DNA from: Agarophyton chilense
Taxonomy: Eukaryota > Rhodophyta > Florideophyceae > Gracilariales > Gracilariaceae
Reading direction: 5' to 3'
DNA: 64,000 nucleotides
Assembly (NCBI GenBank): GCA_030374765.1
Contig: JARGXX010000103.1
Span: forward strand, 408,265 to 472,264
The notes beneath the pieces are model-generated. The model was not told the origin of the DNA and did no database searches. It saw only the letters and a list, made by a program, of their open reading frames with translations. Shown here piece after piece: positions 21,871-33,259 of the stretch (positions are counted from its first letter, which is position 1; every line of letters begins with the position of its first letter). A program made the position numbers and the translations under genes.

Positions 21871-24770
21871 CCTTTGTCTCCGTTGTCGAAAAAATGTTGT
21901 TTTTGGAACCTTGAAAGGCTAAGCTACATTCGATTTTACTCTTTTCCAGTTCAATATCCGGCAATGCCACCGATAATGATGCCGTACGCTCTCGATATCT
22001 TGGCGTGTGCCGTCTGGTTCGCAGCACTGTGGGGGGTAAATCTCTTTGCGACTCCTTCCCTCGTTCACTGCGCCTCCTTTTTCTATTCTTGTTTCTTACT
22101 TCGCGAAATTAGTCAAATTACCGCTCCCAAGCGTTCCACACGTTTGAATGATGATCATGTCAAATTATTCAAAACTACAGCTCTTGAGCCCTGGGTACTG
22201 GGTGCTTATGCATTTGAATACATAATATCTTGGAGCTCTTTCATCCATGACGAACACTTACATTTAAGTTTGAATTCTTACCTGCAGATGTCGCGAATTC
22301 AAACGACAAAACAAACAGCACAGGTTCACGTGAAGTGGAAGAGAGACACAAAGCCTCAGTGATGGATGGAGGGAAAGGCTGACTTGGAGTTCGAAGTGGT
22401 AGCTAGCTTGCACGGGAAGGACGACTATCGGAATATGTTCAAAAGATACAGAGAAGGCTTGGAGGTTAGCGGTGGTACTATAATGAACATAATGAGTTTA
22501 TACGTTTTTCAGGTAAGATTACCCTGTGGCGAAATGCAGGGAGATACATAATATGGCCGAAAACGCGGGATGGGCTACGTTTTGAACACCTCGTTTCGAT
22601 TCAGGTTCCTGGAATTCTGTCGTATCTCTTCCGGTCAAGAAAGTTAAACCTACGTTATAAATCGTTTCGTCTCTCGAATGGTGACATCCAGTACTACTCA
22701 ATCTCTTCGAAGGGAAGCTCAAGATGTGTCCTGCAATGCTTGACTAATTTATTTTGTTTATTTTCTTCGCATTTATATTTTTTCACAAACAGGTTACACA
22801 GAGGTTCAACTCCATCATCTTTTGCCGCCTGGGGCATCCCCACGAAAGTCTATGTGTGCCTCAGGGTTTGTGTACGAATGGATCTTGAGCACAAGTACAG
22901 ATCATCGGCAGTTATGTTGCCACCTATTCCAGTTTGGCATTGCTCTATCTTTTGCCTCCTCTAAATGCAGCCCATGTTTCCTGAATCTTGACCCAACAAA
23001 CATCAATTTTCGCATAGGTATGCATTGCAATACAGTTTATTTGAAAGGGGCATGATTGTATACCAGTGTGCTCGCCGTGTGGTCTCTTGCTCGAATACTT
23101 TTCTGTGCTCCAGATCAATTGTATGCGCATTAGATTATGTCGAAGTGCTGATATTTTCTCAGCGTATTGGACTAGGGCCAAGAGATGAAGTAGTACGAGC
23201 GTTGTTATTTACGCCGCGCCATTCTCCCGAGCAACTATGATTCTACCTCTGATTGAAAGCCCTACTTACTCTCCTGAACATGTTGTCGCGAAGTTTTGTG
23301 CGTGGTGATTGTCTTTCGTATCCCGAACCGGATGAAAATGGGCCCTCTTTCTCTGTTACAAGCCTCTGTCTACTTTTCAACGATTCTGATGTTTGCTCTC
23401 CGCTGCTATTCGATGGCTGTAGATAATTATAAGGATCGAGGCTCTCATATATCAGTTTTCTTCTCAAATCTCAGTGAGTACACTATATTGATACCCATAC
23501 TGCGTGCGGCTCGCATTCCATCTCTGATGTTCTCCGCTAGCTGAAAAGAGTGATGCTTAAGTTTACAATGGATGTCGTGTTCGTCTCGAACACTTGTAAT
23601 TTGACATAGTGCTTGGAAGTGAGTTTACATTAAAGCTATATAAACGGAATAAGGGGCCCAGATTCCTTGGTTGCATGAAGTACGCTAATATCTGTATCTG
23701 GTTCTACCTTTATTCTTAATACACTGCTGCAGTTCAGGTAACTGACATGTTCTTATCATTCACAAACAGTTTCTAAACTTTCCTGGGGTCTAAGATTTGA
23801 AGTTTTGGGACTCAAGCGAGTGCGAATGTGCGAAATTGTGCGTTCAATTTGATTTGCATAAGTCACTGAGACCAAAATGGATTGTAAGGGGTCTTAGTAG
23901 AAGGGTTAAAAGCCGTTAAATACCATTTAAATCGTGGGGTTACATGAAAGAAATATTTGTTGACTGATAAGTAGAATCTTATTGAGCATCAGATATCTCG
24001 TCATTTATATTGATGTATATGTTCTGTACGAATTCATGAAGAACCTCTTGGGTGTTGCACAGAAAATTCTGTTTGATTTCAGTAAAACGGCAATTAAACG
24101 TATTGGAGTCATGACCATTGTAATGTGAGCGTTAGTGAACTGTCCTTGAAACTTCAATGACCACTAATGGTTCGGCTACTCCATGAAATGTAACCCAAAG
24201 TTCGCTTACCTTTTCAATGACCTATTGCTTACGCAAGGATGATGTGATGATTAGCTGTAAATTTAGAGAACGAGAAGTTTTGATTTCATTATCCAGCAAA
24301 CTCTATGCACGTTTAATTAAAAGATTAATGAAGTTATTATGAAAAATCAATGACACGGTTCTGTGGGAAACACTAGAGCCGCGCTCTAAAACAAGCCCAG
24401 TAGAGCAATACGGTCATCCAGAACGAATAATTGAAAGTGATATGGATCATGCCCATACTTTGTCCAACCTTTTATGATGAACGCTTACCATTATTTATCG
24501 ACCATTATTTCTGCAGAAGAATAATTAGGAAAGCAGATGTATCCATAAATCTTAACTGATTGAGGTTGAGCCTATGGAAGGTTGAATACGACGTAGAATA
24601 ACGTCTAGGTCTTGAGCACAACATATCTATCACTTTTTCTCGGAAAAATGTCTTTTTTTAGAAGCTTTACAAAACTTCTAAGAAGATACAAGACAGTTCT
24701 GTACTCCAGAAAATCCTAAGCCCCTTCATAAAAGAAGATACAAAAAATGCTTCATCTACTTACGTTAAGG
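21871..24770. other. No gene recognised
   Basis: The 210-codon plus frame 21730-22362 begins within the TNP2 tail. Its remaining part (hydrophobic, C/F/L-rich) probably reads through non-coding sequence. Other frames at 22366-23544 are short and overlap on both strands. From 23.5 to 24.77 kb the sequence is AT-rich with no frame above 60 codons. Confidence 0.45.
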
Positions 24771-24774
24771 ATTG

Positions 24775-25018
24775 GTGCGACAGGGAGTATTGCAACCCTC
24801 CAGATGGGGGCGCAATGCGACGTTGGGGGGGTTTTGGCGGAAGCGTGCCACGTGGGCGTGCTGGCCCAAACACCCCGGCGGTGGTAGCTTGGAGGGGGTA
24901 GACCGGGGGGCACGCAGGGTGGCTCGTAGGGAGGTGGGGGTACAGGGAGGGGACACACGGAGGGGGCACACGGAGGAGGGTTGCGGGCAGGCTGCGGGCA
25001 GGCAACTACGGGGATGTC
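24775..25018 (+). repeat. G-rich island with short tandem repeats, G-quadruplex potential
   Basis: An abrupt GC-rich block with strong strand bias: about a dozen runs of three or more G on the plus strand, including a run of seven near 24818 and dense runs at 24893-24980. It includes near-duplicate units (GACACACGGAGGG / GGCACACGGAGGA) and a tandem TGCGGGCAGGC pair near 24985-25006. Flanks are AT-rich. Open frames on both strands are proline- or glycine-rich by-products of the composition. Confidence 0.75.
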
Positions 25019-26519
25019 AGGATATTCAAAATTTAATCGGTTCAAGCACACGTGTCATTCCCATCGGATTCTGCAGCCTCAATATCAAGACAACTGTTCC
25101 ACGTGGGGAAGGCGTCACGTTGCCTCCGCGCAGTACCAATTAGCTTCAGATTCACCAGATTAGAATAACTTAAATTTACCTTCCGTTGAACTGCATCCAA
25201 TATTGCTTCCAAATAGAATAACGGTCATACTCGCTATTAAAATGTCGAATGGTAGCCTGTATGACACATATATTTTTCCAAAACCGTATGAAGCGCAGGA
25301 TAGACTGCGTCCATACTGTCGCGTAGCCTCGACAGACAAAGCATTATTCTTTCCTTCGTTGTAAGCGACATACTGTAGTAACCTTCGATTAATTGCAGAA
25401 GTAAGGAGTTGTAGAGAAGTTGGAGAGCTGTTAATGGCGTTGATTGGAAGGCTGAGTAGCTTAAATAAAACGTAATGTAGTAGCATCAGGGGGATATCAA
25501 AACATTTCACTCTTTACGTAGATTTTTCAAATTGCAGTACGGACTTTATTGCTGTACAAATACACTTAAAAATAGCATTGGTTCTTTAACCAAATCACTG
25601 TACGTATTTCATTAAAACACTGTGCGGATGTGTCTAAACGAACTCTACGTATACGGTGAGACGTATTTCCATATACATCGAAAGCACTATAAAAGGCAGA
25701 GATCTGTTGCAAAAATTCAAAGTCCATGCACCCAAGCTTTGGTAAACATGGCCGACCGGAGTCATTCGACAAGAACAACTGCAAGCCATGTCATATAACG
25801 GTCTGCCACTTCTTCAGTTCGTACCTCCAACCGCCGTCGCTCAGCGACGAGGTACTCACCAAAGTTCTTCTGATTCAAATTATGAACATATTTCCACCAG
25901 CTCATTCCCATCGAACTGTGGCTTTTTTGGCAATTCAGGACATAGATCCAATCGATGTCTATTTCGTGTGTTTTGTAGGGTTCTGCGCATTGGAACGTGC
26001 ATGTTTTGCGGAGCTGCTATTCTTTGCGCAGGACTATATGGAACGTGATGTGGGCCGGAAGGATCTCGCCCGAGTCTTGGAATTAGTTTCAAAAGGACAC
26101 ATTGGAGCTCCCAACTTGAATTGTTGTACAGCTTACGTTCTTTTCAAGGGCTTTCTACTCACCTGAGTACGGTTTTCTCAGCCGTTGTTACTTTTACGGA
26201 CATGAAATACGCTCGAGGAGGAGGTTTTCTTTTCTTTGTCTCCAAGTCAATGTTTCCTTATCTGATCCAAGCCGAGGGGTCCGATATACTTATTTGTGGT
26301 CAGAAGAACCCCCGGGTCTTGACTTAGATTACTTTTCTTCTTCTTTCATAAGCACTACTCTGTCAAACCCAATCATACGATATCTCATCCCGAATATGTA
26401 CGCTCTATTGCCAGCAAGGCCGAATACTGTTCGAAAAAGGTACAGGAACATGTTTCAATCTGGCTCTAATTCCCTCTCCGAAACACAAAGTAATCCATTA
26501 CATTTGGTTATATCAAGTT
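25019..26519. other. No gene recognised upstream of the Helitron
   Basis: Plus-strand frames at 25726-26166 (146 codons) and 26294-26620 (108 codons) precede the recognisable Rep region and could be decayed N-terminal Helitron sequence. No zinc-finger or other motif could be confirmed. Confidence 0.35.
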
Positions 26520-26938
26520 ACGCAGCTCAAGAGGGAATTGTAGTCAGAAACTTCCAGCGGTCCAATGAAGCACGTATTGAAGTCAATACAGGATCAGGAC
26601 CCTTACTAGAGGATAGCTGAGGTAGAGCGCTATCAACGAGAGTCTATATTCTTAAACCAACTAGATTGTTTCGAACACAAACACCAGTCACTCAGATTTT
26701 GGGGCACATGGAATCTCATCATTCTACTGGAGCCCTTCAACGGCCTGTGATAAAGTATAAGCGTCTCAAGCCAGACTCCAAGGTGGCAGAGATAGGAGGC
26801 TTCCCATTGCCATATCCAAATGGTGAGATACACTGCGCTCATGACACTTCATCATACATAGAAAGTCGAGACTCTTGCAGGGGACGTCATGTCGCCGATG
26901 CAAAAAGACTTACGTAGGTAGAGCACTCAAAGCGTCTT

Positions 26939-28341
26939 TTGTACAACGATAATTTCCTTCTTAGCTCTGGGACACTTCTCTACCTGTGGTTGCTCGAAAC
27001 CCATACGAACATAGAAGATCTCCGCTTAAGATACTGGGAAACAGAACAGATGAGAATGGTAGAAAAACGAAAACTTCGTGAGAACACACACACTGAAAAT
27101 GATGAACTCGGTCCTTCAGCAAAGCTTTCTTTTCCTGGAAATCACAAGAACTCGCCGGCGTACTGGAAACAAAAGCGGTTAGATGTGGAAACAGTGTTTG
27201 CGAAAATGGGCTCCTTCACCTTCTTCATCACTATCAAAATGAATGTTTGGCGAGAAGATATGAAAAGGCTCGGCCTGGAAAATAACCATAACGGGCCTTT
27301 TCGCCACAAGGTGCTCGTTCTATACCATTCAACAAGCCCCAATATTATCGCAGGAGTGTACGACCAGTACAAAAATTCAATTCTGAGGGATCTGCCGAAG
27401 AACTCCGAGCATCTTTTCGGACTGAAATGTGTCGTAATTGCCACAAACTGGACTTCCAAGAAAGGAACACCACGCATCACCATGTTCTGGTCTGGTTAGA
27501 AGATGGGGTCATTCACGATCCGGACATGATTGACACGCTGGTCATAGCAGAACGTCCAAGAGATAACTCTACAGAAGATGTAGAACTTCGTGGCCTCGTC
27601 AAAATATTCAACATGCACCGACATTCTCTTTACTGTCGTGGAAGAACTCGAGATGGAAGATGTCGTTTCGTATACGACCAATTTTATGTTGTTCCCCAGA
27701 CCTTTATTGAAGACCACACGAACAGAGTGACATTCCGGAGAAGACAGAATAAAGATCTCAAGGTGGTGTCTTATAGTCCATACTTCACGAGAAAGTGCAA
27801 GGCGCACATCAACGTAGAAGGAACACAGTGTGGTGGTGCTGTTGCATATCTCATGAAATATACCTTTAAAGGCGCCAAAGATCATACCATTGCAGTTGCT
27901 AGCCGGGATGATACAATAAGAGAATCGATGGGACAGTCAAGGGAAACTCGTGAATAACAAAACGAGATAGGAGCCTACATGAGGAGTAGAGTTGTCGGGG
28001 CGGGTGAGGCAGCTTGGTGTCCCTTCGAGTTCCGACACGCTCGAATTTGTCCGCCTGTACAGAAATTAGATATTCACCTTCAAGCAGAGAGGCAGGTTCT
28101 AGTCCGAAACACCCGGCTCTCACGTTCACTAATGTCGTCAATGATTGAATGCTACTTTAAGCGTTCGTCGTGTTACGATGGTCTGGAATATATGGCATAC
28201 TACAAGACCGTTCAAATCTACTACAAATGGCTAAAGTCTACTCAAGAAGAAGATGAGGACAGAGACCATGGAGATCCTCGAAAGTTCGTCGTCGAGCGGG
28301 GGGAAGAAGATACCACCGTTACTGGCCTTAGAAGTGTTTGA
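26939..28341 (+). pseudogene. Helitron Rep (HUH nuclease) domain
   Basis: The first segment (26939-27499) contains NSPAYWKQKRLDVETVFAK and FTFFITIKMN, the Helitron_like_N pattern. After a frameshift near 27440, the next frame gives THHHVLVWLEDG with the HUH histidines at 27475-27483. The two-tyrosine motif YLMKY lies at 27847-27861 with spacing Y-x3-Y, as in Helitron Rep. An in-frame TAA at 27955-27957 is followed by GAYMRSRVVGAGEAAW and further conserved sequence to 28341. HUH and Y2 residues are both retained, so the catalytic site is intact although the gene is broken. Confidence 0.88.
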
Positions 28342-28380
28342 CCCGCCAATCCATAACTACTCGCCTTACAAATCATCCTC

Positions 28381-30122
28381 GTGAATAGCCCATTCAGCTC
28401 TTTTGATGGACCGAAGCGGTATGGGGATCATCACTTCCAGAGCTACAGAAAAGCCGCAATTACAGCAGGACTCTACATACAACGTAATGAGTACGAAACT
28501 GCATTTATTGAGGCCATCAGATACTACTCGATACCATCGGAACTCAGGCGTATGGTTGTGACGTCCTATCAGGAAGCATTGAATCCAGAAGCACTCATTG
28601 AAATACATAGAAAGGTTTCGATGGCCGATTAACGTGGTAGTTCCACGCTGAGCAGGAAAAGGAGATGATGAAGAAAATCATACAAATATCTGATCGCCAC
28701 GGAGGTAGATTGGTCATGAAGCATCCGTACTTTATTCTAATTGCAAGGTAGCTCGGCATACGAGAGAGTGGGATTCATCTTGCTTCAGACGCAGCTCGAA
28801 CTTGCCACAGATCTTCTTCTCACACTGGCGACCAACTGCGAAATAGGTACAGAATTTTGAAGGATGGACAAAAACGAGTGTTTAATAAGATCATTAGAGA
28901 AGTGTTCAGAGTGCGCAAGATGACGGAAACAGAACGACTTCAATCTCACGTAAAGGTGTTCTTCCTTCAAGGAGATACAGGGACTGGGAAAACATATTTG
29001 CTTTCGCTTTTACGAGACATCATTGAACACGAACGTATGTTCATTGAGATGACGGCAACGACGGGAATTGCTTATGCATTATATGAAGGGGGTAGGAATG
29101 TTCACAGTCTTCTGGGAATTGGAGTATATGATAAAAAATACGCTCAAAGCCACGAACGTCGAACCCTCTAAAAGTATGAGACAAGATAACAACGTGCTGA
29201 GATTTTGAGGAAGGTGGAAAGCATTGTCACTGACGAAGCATGAATGTGCCCAAAGCTATTGTTCGAAGTTGTGAAAAGTGTTCTGAAGGACTTACAGAAT
29301 TCAAACAAGGACTTTAGAGATAGGATAATGGTGCTTGCAGGCGACAATATGCAAGTACTACAGGTTATACCAAGGTCTAGGACTGTTACCGATACGAATG
29401 GTAACGAGAGTGTCATACCCGTGCATCTCTTACGTGAGCTGCTTTTGTACGATTGCAAACTATCTGATCAACGAGCGAAAGTTCTTCGAATACCTGAATA
29501 AGTACGTCAGCAAGACGATTCCAAATTTTCTGAGCTCCTCTTTAAGCTAGGAAAAAGTACTTTCTCCCAGTCCGATTTCTTAACTCTGACATCATCTTCA
29601 GAATATAATGCTCCCTACTGAGGTATAGGGAAGTGTGTGGAGAGTGGCTGAAAGAAATATGACAGCCTCAATCGACAGATAGTTTCTCCAACAAATCATC
29701 TCGTTGATGAGAACAATGGCTGGGCGCTTAAACTATTCACAGGCAGTACTTACCAACTTATTTCAGCAATAAAGCTCATTTCTATGAGGGATGAAGACGA
29801 CACAGATATTCATAATACTCTAGGACCGGAAATCACGTACAGTTACGCTCCTATTCACGTTCTACCACATCGCCTACTGCTCAAAACTGAAGTTTTTGTC
29901 ATGGTCATTCGAAATTTATAGCATCCACATCATTTGTACGGGAAAATGTTCATCGTTTCTGGAGCCTCTCGAAAATTTGTTTGCATTGCAGAGTTGGACA
30001 AAGAAAAAAGGCTTTTTAGGCACCAAATTTTGCACAGAATTGATTTTGTATTCGAATTTGCCGATTTTAAGGTCAAGAGGAGGATATTTCCGATACGGCT
30101 TGCATTTGAAGTTACGATTCAC
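28381..30122 (+). pseudogene. Helitron PIF1-type helicase domain
   Basis: Walker A GDTGTGKT lies at 28971-28994, followed by IEMTATTGIAYALYEGG and VHSLLGIGV (motif Ia region). The Walker B region reads TDEA then TGA (29241-29243) then MCPK, a nonsense change within the DEASM motif. MVLAGDNMQVLQVIP (29328-29370) is the GDxxQxxPV block (motif III). After further disruption, GKMFIVSGASRKFVCIAEL and KVKRRIFPIRLAFEVTIH (29940-30122) are C-terminal blocks. The final KSQGQT-type motif is absent because PiggyBac copy 2 starts there. Confidence 0.85.
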
Positions 30123-30383
30123 ATACTACGCGAGCTCGACTAATTCTAAAAATTATTAAGGTCTAAGAACGCATTTGCGTGCACTTGAACAGCAGACAGA
30201 ATAAGGTGACATTTGCTAAAGAGATGGTTTCGTCAGAGACCATAATATATCTAGCAAGTTGAATAACACGGATTGAATTAGTAAGTGGCTTAAGGTAATT
30301 TGAACTTTTGTTTTATACTTTTAAAAAATGCCTCTAAAAAGCTTTAAAAACGCATTTTAACACACGGCCATCAATATTGTTGA

Positions 30384-32240
30384 CTAAATGTTGCTCAAAA
30401 TGTAATGAGTGTCACGCAGATGATCTATAAAACAATCCCGACCGGTTCCACTGTGACATATATAAACATAAACATCAATATCATTGTACTTTTTGCATTC
30501 TGAACAAACAAATTTGGATTTGTAAGTGGTTTTGCAGACTTTGCATCGTCCTTGATATGGTTGAGGCGTCCAAGAACCATCCAGTTTCCTTCTTTCTCGA
30601 TTTTTCTCCATTAAATGAATGCCGATACCAGCCATATATGGGTTTTCTTTTTCATCATCCTCCTTACATTTTTTTTCCTAGTTCGAATAGCATTCCAGTT
30701 GTTATCCATTAATCAGTCCGCGAGATTGCAATAGAAATTATGTGGTGTAAGATTCGATGTGTTTTTGTATGCACCCTTGTAAAGATTCCAAGCATCAACC
30801 ACGCACATTGCCAGCAAAGAAGTATTCACTCTAAAAGACCATTCTTTCACTTCAAACTTCTTTTCCATATTCAGATCATCTTGACGTGACCTATTATGCC
30901 TATCAATTCTTGAACAACAAGAATAGTTCTCCTCGCAAACCTCTGAAATAGGAATGGAAAGCGGATTTTTCTTTGTTATTCCATCAGTTGTCCTCCATCT
31001 TTCACGAGAAATGGGAGTTCCTGGTTGGGTACTGCTACAAGTGCTGATGAAATATCTCCTCTCACGGTCCACCCAGAGCACAGAACTCATCTTTCGATCC
31101 AATTCAGGCAGTTTCGAGACCATTGACAAGTGCTGGTCTCGTGCCGTCATTGTAAGTTCGGAAAGATTTTTCATAGAAAACCTTCTGGTGGCTGTTTTTA
31201 CAACCCCAATAAATCACATTCCTCTTTTTAAAAGTTCGTCAGCTGTTTCAAAAGACGAAAAATACGAATTGACACAAACGATTCGATCAGTTGCCAACCG
31301 AATTTCAACCAGTCTCATTAAAACAGCTGTTCCATGTGCATGTTCTGATTCAAAAGGCTGTACAACTGGTTGCGTAGCTCCCATCGTGATTTCTATTTTA
31401 AAAATAATTCCACTCCTTCCACAACACACTGTCTTTAATTCACAACCATTTTCAGGTTTCCTATCAAGAGCAGTGTAGTCTGGAAGTCCAATTTCAATCC
31501 AGTTCCCTCCAAGTCCATACCAACGTGACATACTTTCGTCCACGCACAAAGTGTGAGGCAGAGTTACAAACGCTTTCCGATGGTCATGTATAGCTTTCAA
31601 AAACAAAGAAACGCACGACCACCTGCATTTTTCTGATTTTTGATCGTTTTGAGAGCCACTGAAAACGATTCTTTGCCATATATTTTCAAACCGATTGCGT
31701 GACATGATCTTTTCGAGCTGTGTAGATTCAATATAATTTTGAAGACGTGTCTTCAAACTAAATTGATCTTCTATTTGAAAACTCAAAGTGTGTCATTAAC
31801 ACAATCAAACCGAAACACTTCAAAATTCGACCTCCTGTATTCTTCTTTAAGCCTTTTACTTCTCTCCGAGAGTTGGTAGATCGAACTATGCTTTCCAAAT
31901 GAGCTACAGGAAATATCCATATGAAGAAATAGTATGGAGAGAGTCCCGAAGGTGCATTAATGGCGGAGGTAAAATCTCCAACAGGTCCCGTGACTTTCCA
32001 TTGATGCATTTGCACTGGACCAATCAGAGTCAAGGGTACATTTTCCGTTGTCCATTTCGTCGACTAAACTTTCAAAAAACTGTCTTGCGTGTCACTGTAT
32101 GTCACAGTAGGAGGGCTCAACGGATTCATTGTGTGACTGTGATCGCCATCCGTGATAGTATGCTGATTTTCATTGTTCGAAAGTTTATTAGTAATAGCAG
32201 CACCATTTATATCCCCGTTGGAATTGATGGCTTCTTGAGC
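30384..32240 (-). pseudogene. PiggyBac-like transposase (DDE_Tnp_1_7 type), copy 2
   Basis: The order on the minus strand is: WKVTGPVGDFTSAI (about 31995), then after a frameshift CVDESMSRWYGLGGNW with GLPDYTALDRKPENG (about 31550-31450), CGRSGIIF, and RIVCVNSYFSS (about 31270). A stop/frameshift at about 31214 is followed by RRYFISTCSSTQPGTPISRE (about 31070), IDRHNRSRQDDLNMEKK and EWSFRVNTSLLAMCVVDAW. The C-terminal zinc ribbon has CKVC, CSEC, and a C/H/H tail at 30560-30400. The first catalytic Asp is present; the second position is Asn in VNSYF where Asp is normal; the Asp of IDRHN is present. Multiple frameshifts make it inactive. Confidence 0.9.
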
Positions 32241-32367
32241 AGTTTAATGAATCGAGACATGATCCTCGGCTTTCAAATTGAAAAGTTTGACAGTGCACAC
32301 TTTCTCGCGACAAGGTAGCTCGAAGTGAATCGTGACAAAAGTGTGTCTTCGATTATTTTGGACAACA

Positions 32368-32372
32368 TAATC
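32368..32372. other. Target site duplication TAATC (left) of Ty3-A
   Basis: TAATC immediately precedes the LTR start TGTAGG and is repeated at 43495-43499 after the other LTR. Five bp is the length expected for Ty3/gypsy integrase. Confidence 0.95.
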
Positions 32373-33259
32373 TGTAGGACAACGCTTGGAGCGGAGACAC
32401 CACGAAGATGTTCGGGATCTTCTTCTCTTGAGAGACACGCCTCAGGCGGAGGAGACGCGTCCCAGCGGAGCACAGAAACAGAGCCACTCTGGAAAGGCAC
32501 GACGGAGTCGGGTGTGAGACCGATGCCCATCCGGCGGGATATACCTAGAGTTTTTAGGTGAGCACGGCACAGTCCGGAGTGTGACCAATCCTATGCGGAG
32601 CGGTACCACGGCGATTGTCGGAAATGGAGCGAGGAAACACTCGTATGAGGTGGACAAGCGAGGTGAGTGGTGCGGCCACTCACGAGAGCCAAAAAGGGGA
32701 ACAAGAAGAAAACGGGGGCGAAACCCTATACAGGAGCGAGACTACGACAAGTGTCGGCGATTAAATATGAACCCACGGTGGTGGTAGCACTCTGGTGGAC
32801 AGAGGGGTGGATGAACTAACGTGCGACGGGCGCTCACGCAGTATGCGGTGAAGACGCGCCGAAGGCGAAAAGTTCAGAGCCAAGACTCCCTCCTTGGATC
32901 TCCCAAGAGGGTCTATACTGAGGAGCAATGCTCAACCTCCTAAGTAGTGTGGCGCGCAGCCCCTGACAGTGGGCGCGCGCCCAAAAAATAGACACTAAAT
33001 AGCGATAGCGTAGCCAAATAATTACTAAAAACTACTAAATAATACTAACCATTTGGTAGAATCCGGGCCACGTGTGGCACGCCTCGTACTCGAGCGTTGG
33101 CATCCGTGCATTCTACGTGCTCCACCCGTGTGCACTTCTGGTCCAAACCGTTTGTCAGCACGCAATAGCGGTATAGCTTGTCATAGCCCAAGCTATTCCT
33201 CAAGCGAGCGAAACTTCTAAGTCCTGCGAAGAAACCCCCTTGAAGGGCATTTTCCTTCA
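32373..33259 (-). repeat. Ty3-A 3' LTR
   Basis: 887 bp, TG...CA, matching 42608-43494. In element orientation it lies downstream of pol and next to the purine tract. Read on the plus strand it lies directly upstream of the antisense ORF, whose first ATG uses the terminal A of the LTR. Confidence 0.95.

Larger units (their letters stand above)
26520..30124 (+). mobile_element. Helitron remnant, 3' part removed by PiggyBac copy 2
   Basis: A rolling-circle transposon body encoding Rep followed by a PIF1-family helicase, all on the plus strand. The coding sequence stops in the C-terminal helicase segment RRIFPIRLAFEVTIH at 30122, exactly where similarity to the PiggyBac-like element begins. I could not find the continuation beyond the far PiggyBac edge at about 43853, nor the CTRR hairpin terminus. 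The 5' TC end was not located. Confidence 0.85.

Noticed and set aside
21900..22362. Second half of the 210-codon ORF as a membrane protein
   Set aside because: Hydrophobic but continuous with the decayed TNP2 tail frame, with no conserved features.
24752..25143. Proline-rich (-) and glycine-rich (+) ORFs across the G-rich island
   Set aside because: Composition artefacts of the G runs and short repeats.
32581..32787. 68-codon ORF inside the Ty3-A LTRs (also 42816-43022)
   Set aside because: Its presence in both LTRs simply follows from LTR duplication. No motif, and it lies in non-coding U3/R/U5 sequence.
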